This document shows, one piece after another, positions 33,843-43,064 of a DNA stretch of 64,000 nucleotides (position 1 is the first letter of the stretch; each line of letters opens with the position of its first letter). The translations under genes and the position numbers were made by a program. Under the pieces are notes generated by a model, which made no database searches, was not told where the DNA came from, and saw only the letters and a list, made by a program, of their open reading frames with translations. Location: the NCBI GenBank assembly GCA_020635495.1, contig JACJZQ010000017.1, positions 1 through 64,000 of the forward strand. The letters run 5' to 3'. Origin of the DNA: Flavobacteriales bacterium. Lineage in GTDB: Bacteria > Bacteroidota > Bacteroidia > UBA10329.

Positions 33843-33880
33843 TGGGGGCGTTCCGAAAGGGCACCCCTTTCTTTTTTCGT
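33843..33880 (+). terminator. probable terminator of degP
   Basis: GGGG and CCCC flank an imperfect stem closed by CCGAAAGG, a GAAA tetraloop, followed by TTTCTTTTTT. It contains one mismatch and one bulge. The core also resembles part of the dispersed element at 35251-35333. Confidence 0.6.
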
Positions 33881-33933
33881 TGAAAGGGAAAAATGGGAAA
33901 ATGGAAATTCGGGGAAAGGTTTTGATGGTTAGA

Positions 33934-34020
33934 CCCTGAAACAAATTCAGGGTGACGGAATCTGTTAGGTGTTCTGTAAACCGCTGCCGTCATGCTGAAG
34001 TTATTTCAGCATCTGATTGT
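33934..34020. repeat. paired short inverted repeats in the degP-lipoprotein gap
   Basis: CCCTGAA/TTCAGGG (33934-33952) and ATGCTGAA/TTCAGCAT (33992-34012) are two small hairpins, each flanked by GTGACGG or CCGTC. This pattern recalls dispersed CTGAA/TTCAG elements found between genes in Bacteroidota. No gene is seen in this 252-base gap. Confidence 0.6.
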
Positions 34021-34069
34021 CGATTTGAGTGAAGTTTGCTGAGCTGTGAACCCACTAAATGGTCAAGGT

Positions 34070-35182
34070 TTACTTTTCGTACTGAATGACTTTGTCGTAG
34101 TCGATTTCAACTTTTCCTTTTTCAAAATCTGAAAAACTTACATTCCTCAATGCCCCGTATTGAAAACCTCCTTCTACACCTAGAATGGAATAGATTGAGA
34201 ACTTATCTGAAAGATGATTAGTGGGGTAATAGAAAACGTTGCTCTTAAGTACTGTGGTATCTGATTTTGTAACAACGACAGAATAAAAGCGACTAACGTC
34301 AAACTCACCTTTTTTTGCGGAGAATTCGAACTTTTTGAAGGCAACGTCTTCTTTGGAAACTTTCACCTCCATTTCGAAATCAAATTTCACCACATCATCT
34401 CCCACGATGTATTGTACTGAGAGCGGTTGTCTAGGATTAATTGGTGGAGTGCTGATGAACTTTATGACTTTTTCATCATTTGGGATTGTAAGCTTATCAG
34501 GCATATTTATCCGATGAAGGTTTTTCTTTTGATCATCTGAATACTCGTACTCCAGCAGGCGATCTGTGTTAAATGGATACAATTGTTCATTTCCATTTTG
34601 AATGAGCAGTTTTTCCAATTCCAATATTTCATTCTTCCCGCTTTGGTTTTCTACTGTAATCTGGACAACACTCATGTAGTCGCCATTTTGGAAATAGGGG
34701 TTTTTGTTTTGTCCAACGCTCCAGCGAGTACTAGACCTATCAGGAATGCCATTTTCTCCAACACCATCTCGGTCTTTGATTTTGTACTTGATTAACTCCG
34801 CTGCCGTAGCGGGTATTAAACCCGATTTAACCTTATCGTCCAATAGACCAAAACTTTGCTTTCGCCTTACTTTTAACTTTTCATCATGATCATCATTCGC
34901 TGATTCTAAATTGTTGTAGTACCGGATTATTGATGTCTCATCGTATCCAAAGAAAAAACGGCCATCTAAGCGCGAATAGAAATAAGTGTGAATATCCAAG
35001 GCGCTCGCATCTATTGGCTTAACAGTCAGCTTTAGTCCGCTTCGAATCTCCTTGGAGACTTCGGTGGGTTTGAATTCTATGTTTGTGGAACCTGTTTCTT
35101 TCTTGACCAATGTTTGAGTGGTCGAACAAGCAACGAGAAACACCGCGAAAACATAAGCGACAGTCGAATACGAGAATTTCAT
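34070..35182 (-). CDS. lipoprotein of unknown function
   Basis: A 370-residue predicted lipoprotein: signal peptide MKFSYSTVAYVFAVFLVAC with lipobox LVAC, then a beta-rich body of about 350 residues with no motif I recognise. The region has a slightly lower GC content than neighbouring genes and is flanked on both sides by intergenic repeat elements, which suggests a region open to change. It is not in an operon. Confidence 0.68.
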   Translation of the reverse strand: MKFSYSTVAYVFAVFLVACSTTQTLVKKETGSTNIEFKPTEVSKEIRSGLKLTVKPIDASALDIHTYFYSRLDGRFFFGYDETSIIRYYNNLESANDDHDEKLKVRRKQSFGLLDDKVKSGLIPATAAELIKYKIKDRDGVGENGIPDRSSTRWSVGQNKNPYFQNGDYMSVVQITVENQSGKNEILELEKLLIQNGNEQLYPFNTDRLLEYEYSDDQKKNLHRINMPDKLTIPNDEKVIKFISTPPINPRQPLSVQYIVGDDVVKFDFEMEVKVSKEDVAFKKFEFSAKKGEFDVSRFYSVVVTKSDTTVLKSNVFYYPTNHLSDKFSIYSILGVEGGFQYGALRNVSFSDFEKGKVEIDYDKVIQYEK

Positions 35183-35250
35183 TTCAAGGATTTTGCGGAT
35201 GAAAATAAATATTGTTAGTCCAACGAGACAGCTGAACGTTTGCAGGTAGC

Positions 35251-35386
35251 GTGCGTTAGGGATTGTAGCGGCATCCTTTTTTGTCTTTCACAAAAAAGAT
35301 AGAGCGGAAAGCCCGACCCGTAGGGGAACGCCCAAAGACTTCTCGATACAATTCCTCATTCTTCGGAATCACTCGAAGTGACGGGA
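35251..35386. repeat. composite dispersed repeat upstream of rpoD
   Basis: The first half (35251-35333, GCGTTAGGGATTGTAGCG to GGGGAACGCCC) contains a hairpin CTTTTTTGT/ACAAAAAAG at 35276-35298. The second half (35339-35386) begins CTTCTCGATACAATTC and ends CGAAGTGACGGG. Both recall dispersed intergenic elements in Bacteroidota. The 395-base gap between the lipoprotein and rpoD holds this element and the rpoD promoter but no gene. Confidence 0.55.
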
Positions 35387-35491
35387 CGTTTTCCCTAATT
35401 TCCGTTTTCCCATTTTTCTCTACAAAAGGAGAAACAAAATGCGGTTTCTGCCGTTCAATTTACGTTGGGCCGAGGGGCAGTTGCACATATA

Positions 35492-35522
35492 TTGTAGAAA
35501 CCATGCATTCTGATTATCTTCG
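35492..35522 (+). promoter_or_regulatory. rpoD promoter (-33 and -7)
   Basis: TTG at 35492-35494 and TATCTTCG at 35515-35522 (one mismatch to TAnnTTTG) are separated by 20 bases, within the Bacteroidota spacing. The leader to the rpoD ATG is about 50 bases. Confidence 0.5.
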
Positions 35523-35577
35523 CAGCCCTTTTTAGCAAGTGTATCACACACGTTCATTTTAAACAGAAACACGACAC

Positions 35578-36439
35578 ATGAGACAACTCAAGATCACCAA
35601 GTCGATAACTAACAGAGAGAGTGCTTCACTGGATAAGTACTTGCAGGAGATCGGTAAAGAAGACCTGATCACTGCAGATATGGAGGTAACTCTGGCGCAG
35701 CGTATCAAGCAGGGTGATCAGGCGGCTTTGGAGAAATTGACCAAGGCAAACCTTCGTTTCGTGGTGTCTGTTGCCAAGCAATATCAAAACCAAGGTTTGA
35801 GCCTTCCGGATTTGATCAACGAGGGTAACCTTGGATTGATCAAAGCTGCTCAGCGTTTTGACGAAACACGTGGTTTCAAGTTCATTTCTTACGCTGTTTG
35901 GTGGATTCGTCAGTCGATTCTTCAGGCGCTGGCAGAGCAGTCTCGTATTGTTCGTTTGCCTTTGAACCAAGTTGGTTCGTTGAACAAGATCGACAAAGCT
36001 TTCTCCAAATTGGAGCAGGAATTTGAGCGTGAGCCATCTGCCGAAGAGCTTTCTGAAGTTCTGGAGATTCCGAGAGAAAATTGCTGATACGATGCGCGTT
36101 TCCGGACGTCACGTGTCGATGGATGCACCGTTCGTACAAGGCGAGGACAACAGCCGTTTGGACGTGTTGGTGAACCACGATTCGCCACGTGCGGACAGCA
36201 CGCTGATGAACGAATCGCTACAGAAAGAAATTGAGCGTTCGCTTTCAACGCTTACAGAGCGCGAAAGAGATGTGGTGAAACTGTTCTTCGGAATCGGTAT
36301 GAACCACGGACTTACCTTGGAAGAGATCGGAGCGAAATTCGATCTGACAAGAGAGCGCGTTCGCCAGATCAAAGAGAAGGCTATCCGCAGACTGCGCCAC
36401 ACTTCGCGTAGCAAACTGCTGAAGGCATACTTAGGATAA
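35578..36439 (+). CDS. rpoD: RNA polymerase primary sigma factor, frameshifted as given
   Basis: The housekeeping sigma factor of Bacteroidota. The first frame (35578-36087) gives regions 1.2 and 2 (ANLRFVVSVAKQYQNQGL, FISYAVWWIRQSILQALAEQ) and part of region 3, then stops at IPRENC. The second frame, open from at least 36023 to 36439, continues with EKIADTMRVSGRHVSMDAP and region 4 (LTLEEIGAKFDLTRERVRQI). Removing one base near 36070-36080 joins them into 286 residues, the normal family length. All sigma regions are otherwise conserved. As this gene is expected to be essential, a one-base sequencing or assembly error is the simplest explanation. The gap gene follows 26 bases downstream. Confidence 0.88.
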
Positions 36440-36465
36440 GCAAACCAACCAAATCAATCCATTTC

Positions 36466-37941
36466 ATGAGTACTGAAACGATTGCTTCGAAGTCCAACGG
36501 AACTTTTGAGGCAGAGTTGACCAATTGGATCGGGCGAGAGAAGGCCGCGATCAAGTTGATGTCTATTATCGGAACGCTGCGTTTCGACCGCGCTGTTGAA
36601 CTTGTCATTTTTCGAAACCAGTTGCACGATTGCAACGTGGGCGAGATCCTTGCCATTCACGAGTACGCTCGCAAAATGGTGAAGAAACCGATCACGGTAT
36701 TCGATAGCCTTCAGGTGGCCGAAGGTCTTGTGAGCATGAACCTTGCGCCAGCCAAAATTGACCTTGGAAAACTGACCCACGAGTGGTTGGAGGCACGCGC
36801 CAATGGTGAAACTGTTGACACTTTTCTAGGCGCAACAATTGGAGATTTCACATCTGAGGGCCGTGAACCATCAGCACCGAAAGATGTGGTGCTTTACGGT
36901 TTCGGGCGTATTGGTCGTTTGGCTGCGAGAGAGTTGATCTCTCAGTCGGCCAAAGGCGATCAATTGCGTTTGCGTGCAATTGTTACTCGTTCCAATTCAG
37001 ACCTTGATATTTACAAGCGTGCCGACCTGCTGAGAACGGATTCCATCCACGGACCATTCCCAGGAACTATTGAAGCTGATGTTGAGAAGAAAGCGCTTAT
37101 CGTAAACGGTCACACGGTTCTTTTGATCGCTGCGAATAGCCCTGCTGAGATTGATTACACCACTTTCGGCATCAACGATGCGTTGGTGATCGATAACACA
37201 GGTGTTTGGAGAGATGCTGACGGATTGGGTCAGCACTTGAAGTCGAAAGGTGTGAGCAAAGTGATGCTCACAGCTCCTGGAAAAGGAAATATCCCAAATA
37301 TCGTTCACGGAGTAAATCACTTGGATTTTGACCCAGATGCGCATGATATCTGGTCTGCGGCTTCATGTACAACCAACGCCATTTCGCCAGTTTTGGCGGT
37401 GATCGAGAAGCAGTTCGGAGTGGAGAAAGGTCACATTGAGACCATCCACGCTTACACCAACGACCAGAACCTGCTGGACAACTACCACAAGAAATACCGT
37501 AGAGGTCGTTCGGCTGCGTTGAACATGGTCATCACCGAAACTGGTGCAGGAAGTGCTGTTGCCAAGGTGATTCCAACGTTGGGCGGAAAACTGACCTCTA
37601 ACGCGGTGCGTGTTCCAGTTCCAGATGGTTCATTGGCTATTCTGAACCTGACTTTGAACAAGGCTGTGACATTGGAAGACGTGGATAACGCGATGAAAGA
37701 CGCTGCATTGAACGGAAACCTTGTAGAGCAGATTCGTTACTCTACCTCACACGAGTTGGTATCCTCAGATATCGTTGGCGATAGCTGCGCTTCGATTTAC
37801 GATAGTAAGGCGACCATTGTATCTCCAGACGGAAAGAACGTGGTGATCTACGCTTGGTACGATAACGAGTACGGTTACACGCGTCAGGTGCTTCGTTTGT
37901 CGAAGTACGTGAGCAAGGTGCGCAGACTGCACTATTATTAA
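36466..37941 (+). CDS. gap: glyceraldehyde-3-phosphate dehydrogenase (long Bacteroidota form)
   Basis: A 491-residue GAPDH, about 150 residues longer than the common form because of an N-terminal helical extension. The NAD-binding motif YGFGRIGRLAARE lies near residues 145-157, the catalytic Cys in SAASCTTNAISP, the His in IHAYTNDQNLLDNYHKK, and a conserved C-terminal WYDNEYGYTRQVLRL. It oxidises glyceraldehyde 3-phosphate in glycolysis and gluconeogenesis. The long type occurs in Bacteroidota and some other groups. It lies 26 bases after rpoD and ends at a strong terminator. Confidence 0.92.
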   Translation: MSTETIASKSNGTFEAELTNWIGREKAAIKLMSIIGTLRFDRAVELVIFRNQLHDCNVGEILAIHEYARKMVKKPITVFDSLQVAEGLVSMNLAPAKIDLGKLTHEWLEARANGETVDTFLGATIGDFTSEGREPSAPKDVVLYGFGRIGRLAARELISQSAKGDQLRLRAIVTRSNSDLDIYKRADLLRTDSIHGPFPGTIEADVEKKALIVNGHTVLLIAANSPAEIDYTTFGINDALVIDNTGVWRDADGLGQHLKSKGVSKVMLTAPGKGNIPNIVHGVNHLDFDPDAHDIWSAASCTTNAISPVLAVIEKQFGVEKGHIETIHAYTNDQNLLDNYHKKYRRGRSAALNMVITETGAGSAVAKVIPTLGGKLTSNAVRVPVPDGSLAILNLTLNKAVTLEDVDNAMKDAALNGNLVEQIRYSTSHELVSSDIVGDSCASIYDSKATIVSPDGKNVVIYAWYDNEYGYTRQVLRLSKYVSKVRRLHYY

Positions 37942-37961
37942 TTACGAATTAATACTGTTAT

Positions 37962-37991
37962 AAAAAAAGCCCGTTCATTACGGGCTTTTTT
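37962..37991 (+). terminator. rho-independent terminator of gap
   Basis: AAAAAGCCCG and CGGGCTTTTT form a stem around TTCATTA, ending in T6. It follows the gap stop by 20 bases. Confidence 0.92.
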
Positions 37992-38099
37992 AGTTACGTG
38001 AATCACGTAAATGGTTGATTTTATTTAAAAAATGACCAAAAATGGCTATTCCTAGCCTCTAAATACTTCGTATGTTCGCTGTTGAATCAATCAGAGATC

Positions 38100-38195
38100 A
38101 TGCGTCCAGAAGAAGCAATTGTTTTGAGAGTACTACGATTTGTAGTGGTTGGAAGTTTAGCTGCAGCCTTGATTTACATGGCCTATACCGGATAG
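38100..38195 (+). CDS. candidate 31-residue single-helix membrane peptide
   Basis: An ATG-started frame MRPEEAIVLRVLRFVVVGSL followed by AAALIYMAYTG and a TAG. It has a charged N terminus and a hydrophobic stretch of about 18 residues, the form of a one-helix membrane peptide. It lies in the 255-base gap between gap's terminator and the TonB-dependent receptor, ending one base from that gene's stop. No homologue is known to me. Length alone gives weak support, but hydrophobicity and position favour a real gene. Confidence 0.4.
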   Translation: MRPEEAIVLRVLRFVVVGSLAAALIYMAYTG

Positions 38196-38196
38196 G

Positions 38197-40569
38197 TCAA
38201 TTCTCCTTGTTCTTCTTCCCACCTTTGCTCGCAAAGAAATCTACCTGAAAGGCCAATACGGGTATAAAACCCATCTGGTATCTGAATTCAATGGTATTGG
38301 TTTCTTTATCGTAGTACTGTCTCAGAATATTCTTGTAATCCACCACATTGCCCAGATCCAGAGAGATGGTCCAAGAGTATTTGGGTTTGTTCTGTCTGTA
38401 GGCCACCCGTATATCTGGACGGAAGTAATCGCGATAGGTATGGGTGAACGCCAATGAGTCGATTGTGATCTCTTCTCTGGCCGCCTGCGATGCAGCCACA
38501 TCCAAAGGAGTGTAACGGAAGCCGCCCATGTATCCGATTCTGAATCCAACTTCCAAAGCCGAGTTTTTGAACTGGAATTCGTATCCGCCCATTACCGAAA
38601 GTGCAAATCGGCTATCGTAGGCACCCGAGTAGGTTTTGCCATTAAGCGGCTTGTACGTAGAACTGAAAACCGACCCATTTACCAGAAAGAACCAATGCTT
38701 GGCGTAGTAGCGCTGAATGGAAACATCCACCCCGTAATTCATGCCGGTTCCTTTATTGACGAGTGAGTCTTTCGCATAACCCGAACGCTCGTTCAGGACC
38801 ATGTACGTGCTCTCTGGATTGGCGCTAACAGGCAGCTTGGTCAGGTACTGGAAGTAAGGCTCTATCTTAAACTGATAATGTTTGAGGAAACTGAGTTCGT
38901 AACTGAGAATGAAATGATGGCTCTGGATCATTTCCATGTCCTTGTTGGGGAAATAGACCGAACCATCGCTACGCGTAAACTGGGTAAAGTATGACCCCAG
39001 CGGCAAGTACTGGCCATGCAATCCGTAACCGAAAGTGAATCTGCTGGCACCCACTTTCTGCGCAATGCTCAAGCGGGGTTCTATGCTATAGGTGTGGTTC
39101 AATGAGAGATATAGACCATGCAGGCCGCCAACTATGGTGGTTGTGGCCGTTGGCCGATACTTGACCTGTGCATACGGCTGAATGGTGGCCGCAATGCCCG
39201 AACCATCTATCAGCGTAACGGTCTGGGCAATGGAGTCTACAAACTTGGTTTCTTCAAATTGGAAGAAGTTGACATCTGCATGAACACCCGTTCTCAGACT
39301 CAGTTTGCTCAGCAACTTTCGGTTATAAAAACTGTGAATGGCCGCCCGTGTATTGTTGAAATGCGTGTCGCGAACAGGGTGGAGGTTGATGTCAAAATCC
39401 AGCGTATCGTCTCCATCAACCACATCGTTATACGTACCTGCAATGACGGTTTTCAGGTAAGATCTTTCATCCAACAGCTGCGTCCAAGAAACACCGAGAA
39501 CCGCCAAGTTGGTTTTGAAGGTGGTCTTGAACCGATGCTTGTAGATCTCCCACTCGGCCGTGTCTTCTTTAATGATGCCTATTTCGTCACTCAGACCACC
39601 GATACCGAAAATGGTAATACGTGCCTTTTTGGTTTTTGGAAGCACGAATTTGAATGAAAGGTCCTGATACGTATTACTTGTGTTCTCATCTACCACGTAC
39701 AGGCCCATGGCACCCAGAATTCCGAGGGTGGAGTAGCGGTAATTGAAGAGGTAGCTCGAACCATCGTCCTTTTTGGAAAGCGGACCTTCTGCCCCTGCGT
39801 TGAGTCCAATGACCCCCGCCCTTACCATGAACTCGTGCCTATCGGTGTTACCGTTTCTGAAATTGACATCGAACACGCCTGCAATGGCATTTCCGTATTC
39901 GGCAGGGAAGGCGCCCGTGCTGAAATCCGTACTTCCCAGAACGTGGGGAGATAGGGCCGTTATTCCTCCACCCGATGAACCCGGCCGCGAGAAGTGATTG
40001 AGGTTGGGCACATCAATGCCTTCCAATCGCCAGAGCATGCCGGCAGCCGAGTTGCCCCGAACTATAACATCATTGTCGTTATCCTGCGCAGCTGTAACCC
40101 CCGGAAAGTTGAGTGCCACGCGGCCAGGGTCGTTAATGCTTCCGGCAAACCGTTGCGTTTCCTTTATGCTGAACGAGCGAGAACTGATGGTCATCATCTC
40201 ATTGCGGGTCTCGCCATCGCGGGTTGCGGTAACGGTCACTTCCTCCTTTACATGCACATTCTCTTCCAGCGCAATGTTCAAGGTCAGTTCCTTGCCAGAC
40301 GTAAGGGTGGTGAGGCCGCTGCTCCAAGGCTCATAACCAATGTAGGTGCACTTTACTTCAATTCGGCCCACGGGTACGTTCTCCAATTTGAATTGCCCGT
40401 CAATATCTGTGCTGGCACCCAGCATTTCCTCCAACTGAACATACACCGTGGCCCCCACCAATGGCTGCTTGGTTTCAGCATCCACCACGGTTCCTTTAAT
40501 GGTCTGGTTGCGCTGCGCCATGCTTAGCATTGGCGCAAGAAAGAGGAACAGAAAAAGCAGCCGCTTCAT
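38197..40569 (-). CDS. TonB-dependent receptor with carboxypeptidase-like N-terminal domain
   Basis: A 790-residue outer-membrane receptor. Signal peptide MKRLLFLFLFLAPMLSMAQ, then CarboxypepD_reg-like domain (TIKGTVVDAETKQPLVGAT, VKCTYIGYEPW), plug domain (ALNFPGVTAAQDNDNDVIVR, WRLEGIDVPNLNHFSRPGS) and barrel. It resembles the receptor at 24443-26824 in order and plug motifs, but the two differ widely in barrel sequence. There is no SusD gene next to it. The ligand is unknown. Confidence 0.9.
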   Translation of the reverse strand: MKRLLFLFLFLAPMLSMAQRNQTIKGTVVDAETKQPLVGATVYVQLEEMLGASTDIDGQFKLENVPVGRIEVKCTYIGYEPWSSGLTTLTSGKELTLNIALEENVHVKEEVTVTATRDGETRNEMMTISSRSFSIKETQRFAGSINDPGRVALNFPGVTAAQDNDNDVIVRGNSAAGMLWRLEGIDVPNLNHFSRPGSSGGGITALSPHVLGSTDFSTGAFPAEYGNAIAGVFDVNFRNGNTDRHEFMVRAGVIGLNAGAEGPLSKKDDGSSYLFNYRYSTLGILGAMGLYVVDENTSNTYQDLSFKFVLPKTKKARITIFGIGGLSDEIGIIKEDTAEWEIYKHRFKTTFKTNLAVLGVSWTQLLDERSYLKTVIAGTYNDVVDGDDTLDFDINLHPVRDTHFNNTRAAIHSFYNRKLLSKLSLRTGVHADVNFFQFEETKFVDSIAQTVTLIDGSGIAATIQPYAQVKYRPTATTTIVGGLHGLYLSLNHTYSIEPRLSIAQKVGASRFTFGYGLHGQYLPLGSYFTQFTRSDGSVYFPNKDMEMIQSHHFILSYELSFLKHYQFKIEPYFQYLTKLPVSANPESTYMVLNERSGYAKDSLVNKGTGMNYGVDVSIQRYYAKHWFFLVNGSVFSSTYKPLNGKTYSGAYDSRFALSVMGGYEFQFKNSALEVGFRIGYMGGFRYTPLDVAASQAAREEITIDSLAFTHTYRDYFRPDIRVAYRQNKPKYSWTISLDLGNVVDYKNILRQYYDKETNTIEFRYQMGFIPVLAFQVDFFASKGGKKNKEN

Positions 40570-40636
40570 TGCGGCAATTTAGCTAAACAAGACCTATGAG
40601 GCTTCGAAAACCTCCTAGATCCATGTTCGGCCCGTA

Positions 40637-42844
40637 TCATATCAGATCATCTATCGGGCTGGATGTGTCCTTGTTCGGATCCACATCATGCACCAAGGTA
40701 TTCTGATCATGCATCATGGCATAGATCTGCCCCAGACTGGCGGGCTTGGTGAAATGCTTGTTGATGCCCAATCGTTGCGCAAGAAGGTTGGCATCAAGCA
40801 CCGAAAGCGGTTTGAACTCCTTGCGAGCCAATAGCCTACCAGGGCGAAGCAGCGCACTATCCAATTTGCGGAGGTCTACATTGAAGGTGCAGATGATCTG
40901 TAGGTTCAGCATATCGTTGAGCAGACCATCGGTCATGTTAAGCAGGTTGGTAACGCCCTGTATGCGTACGCCTTCTTGCCGTTTGGCCAGCAGCGGTTCT
41001 GCATCTTCTATCAGCAACACACAGAAATTCCCTTCTTGAGACAGATGCTGTACCGAGTTGGTAAGAAATGTCATGAAGGTGGGGTCTGTGAGATGGTCTA
41101 CCATGTTGGGAGGCATGTAAATGACCGATTTACGCGCCACGGCCATCTGCCGCAGTAGGTGGCGGATGTAATAGGTTTTGCCCGTGCCCGGTACGCCATG
41201 GAACAGTACCAACCCCTTCTTGCTGGAGTTGAAACGTCTCATCAGGTCATTATGGAACTGTTCGAAACCCTGCCCATAGTTTACATCGAGGTTGCGGATG
41301 GTGAAGTTGTCATGCACGGCCCTTTCAACCAGGGCAAAATTGCCGTTGTGCACCTCAATGAGGCTGATCTTGGGTTTATCTGGCCGCTTCTTAACGGTCA
41401 GATCGATCATCATGTTCTCCACCATTTCTTCAAAGTATCCGTTCTTCAGTTCGCTGTTATCCGGTGGACACAGGAACTGGAAAGAGCCGATTTCCAATAG
41501 CTCGTCATGGTAGATCGAGACCTTGTCTGGAACAATGAAAGAGTCTGCGTCCAACTGACTGATATGGTTGGCGTACAAGAGGTAGCCGGGGTACGTGCCG
41601 AACTCCAGTGCATAGCGCACATTCTGTCGGTACCCGTAAGAACTGGTGCGATATTGAAACACTTTGCGAGCCCCGAAATGTTCCATGCAATATCTCAGAA
41701 TTGCACCGGCTTCTATGTTACCGCTGAAGGTGGTGAGTGATGGCGGGTACTTGAAACTGGCCGTGTAGTATCTTATAAGCGGGAACTGGTCTGGGGTAAG
41801 ACCCGGCTGCGAGTAGACGAAGCGTACATCTTCATCGCTCATCGGTTGTCTATCCTTATGGTTTACCCTACGGTGCTCTTCAACCTCCGGTTGCTCCTTT
41901 GCCTCTTGCAGCGGGTGCACCCATTCTTGCTTGGCCTCTCCTTCATATTGTATCTGGCGCACCATTACCAAACGTGGCTCATCTGCTTCCAGCACCAACC
42001 GCCAGGTCCAGTTACCGTGCTCATCTTCCTTGTCCTGAAACGTGTATCTGTTCTCTTCTTCATGCACTTGAGGTATGCGCTTTCCTTGCGCATCATACTG
42101 GTAATGGTCTCCGTACCGTAATGATTTGATCAGGTTTCCTTTCAGGTCATACTTGTCAACCCCCACCTGGTCATCGTATTCATTGTAAAAGAATACATCC
42201 CTATGGTTAAGTACATCGCTTGTGCTGCTCGGGTTCTCGGTAATGGTTTCCTTAAGCCGCCCTTTTTCATCATAGGTCTTGGTGCAGCGCATGTCCAGTG
42301 CTCCTGTAAGTTTCAATCGGCTTTCGTTTCCTAAGCCTCTGCCCTCATCATCATAAGTGTAAACAGTGGTTTTGGAGAATTCCGGGTGCTGATAGTTCTC
42401 ATGGTCGTGCTTAACCCGTTGGCCCTTTTTGTTGTACTGGTATGTTGCTTCCAACTGTGGAGTGCCATCGGCCAACACAGAGCGGTAGCGTATCAATTTA
42501 CCATTGGCATTATACGTATGTGTGTTGGTTTTGACCAGCTTACCTGCACTGAACTCTCTGATGTCAAGAACGCGGTTATCTGCCTCGTAGGTCTTCTCGG
42601 TCCACTCTCCGGGGCTGCCGTACAACAGCTCGTGGGCCAAGTTACCATCGGGGTTAAAGGTCAGTATGTGGTTCAGGTCATCATATACGCTCCTATCTTC
42701 TATTAGAGGCCCTTCCAACACCATATTGCCCTGTAGTTTGGGCTGGTAAGAGATGGTCATTACTCTGGCAACGGGCCCCTTTAGCTTGGCAGCCTCCTTG
42801 GCCGTTTGGTCGGCTTTTCTGAAACGGTTTATTTGAGATCTCAT
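40637..42844 (-). CDS. AAA+ ATPase fused to N-terminal YD-like repeats
   Basis: A 735-residue protein with no signal peptide. Residues about 50-300 contain YD/RHS-like beta repeats (YNANGKLIRYRS, YNKKGQRVKHDHENY, YDEKGRLKETITEN, YDLKGNLIKSLRYG). Residues about 330-520 are an unrecognised alpha/beta region. The C-terminal 200 residues are an AAA+ domain: Walker A HGVPGTGKTYYIRH near 546, Walker B CVLLIEDAEPLL near 606, sensor 1 IICTFNVDLRKLD and the RPGRL arginine-finger region. AAA domains of this kind occur alone in Bacteroidota; the YD-like fusion is unusual because such repeats are normally exported. Cytoplasmic location is inferred. It is a single-gene unit beside the 21-bp repeat region. 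Confidence 0.82.
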   Translation of the reverse strand: MRSQINRFRKADQTAKEAAKLKGPVARVMTISYQPKLQGNMVLEGPLIEDRSVYDDLNHILTFNPDGNLAHELLYGSPGEWTEKTYEADNRVLDIREFSAGKLVKTNTHTYNANGKLIRYRSVLADGTPQLEATYQYNKKGQRVKHDHENYQHPEFSKTTVYTYDDEGRGLGNESRLKLTGALDMRCTKTYDEKGRLKETITENPSSTSDVLNHRDVFFYNEYDDQVGVDKYDLKGNLIKSLRYGDHYQYDAQGKRIPQVHEEENRYTFQDKEDEHGNWTWRLVLEADEPRLVMVRQIQYEGEAKQEWVHPLQEAKEQPEVEEHRRVNHKDRQPMSDEDVRFVYSQPGLTPDQFPLIRYYTASFKYPPSLTTFSGNIEAGAILRYCMEHFGARKVFQYRTSSYGYRQNVRYALEFGTYPGYLLYANHISQLDADSFIVPDKVSIYHDELLEIGSFQFLCPPDNSELKNGYFEEMVENMMIDLTVKKRPDKPKISLIEVHNGNFALVERAVHDNFTIRNLDVNYGQGFEQFHNDLMRRFNSSKKGLVLFHGVPGTGKTYYIRHLLRQMAVARKSVIYMPPNMVDHLTDPTFMTFLTNSVQHLSQEGNFCVLLIEDAEPLLAKRQEGVRIQGVTNLLNMTDGLLNDMLNLQIICTFNVDLRKLDSALLRPGRLLARKEFKPLSVLDANLLAQRLGINKHFTKPASLGQIYAMMHDQNTLVHDVDPNKDTSSPIDDLI

Positions 42845-42934
42845 GCTATGCGTTTTACTATTATGAAGCTAGTTGAAAATAGCATGTTCAATTAACGCAC
42901 ACTTTACGGTGTTAGTATTTGGGGCGTGAGACGT

Positions 42935-42976
42935 GGGACAAGGGACAAGGGACAAGGGACAAGAGATAAGAGATAA
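42935..42976 (+). repeat. six tandem 7-bp units upstream of the YD/AAA gene
   Basis: Four GGGACAA units (42935-42962) are followed by two GAGATAA units (42963-42976). A looser TCAGA-rich stretch follows to 43036. No gene is seen in this 220-base gap. Confidence 0.8.
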
Positions 42977-43064
42977 GTGAATCAGTTAATTAGTTAACCA
43001 GTTTCGGATTTCAGACTTCAGATGTCAGACGTCAGATTTCGAGTTTCGAATTTCCTCTTTCCCG

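Noticed and set aside
35281..35535. 84-codon plus-strand frame before rpoD
   Set aside because: It reads through a dispersed intergenic repeat and the rpoD promoter region.
36060..36087. Programmed frameshift in rpoD
   Set aside because: No slippery site, stimulatory hairpin or known precedent in sigma factors; an indel error is simpler.
24443..40569. SusCD-type polysaccharide utilisation loci at the two TonB receptors
   Set aside because: Neither receptor has a SusD-like gene or carbohydrate-active enzymes next to it.
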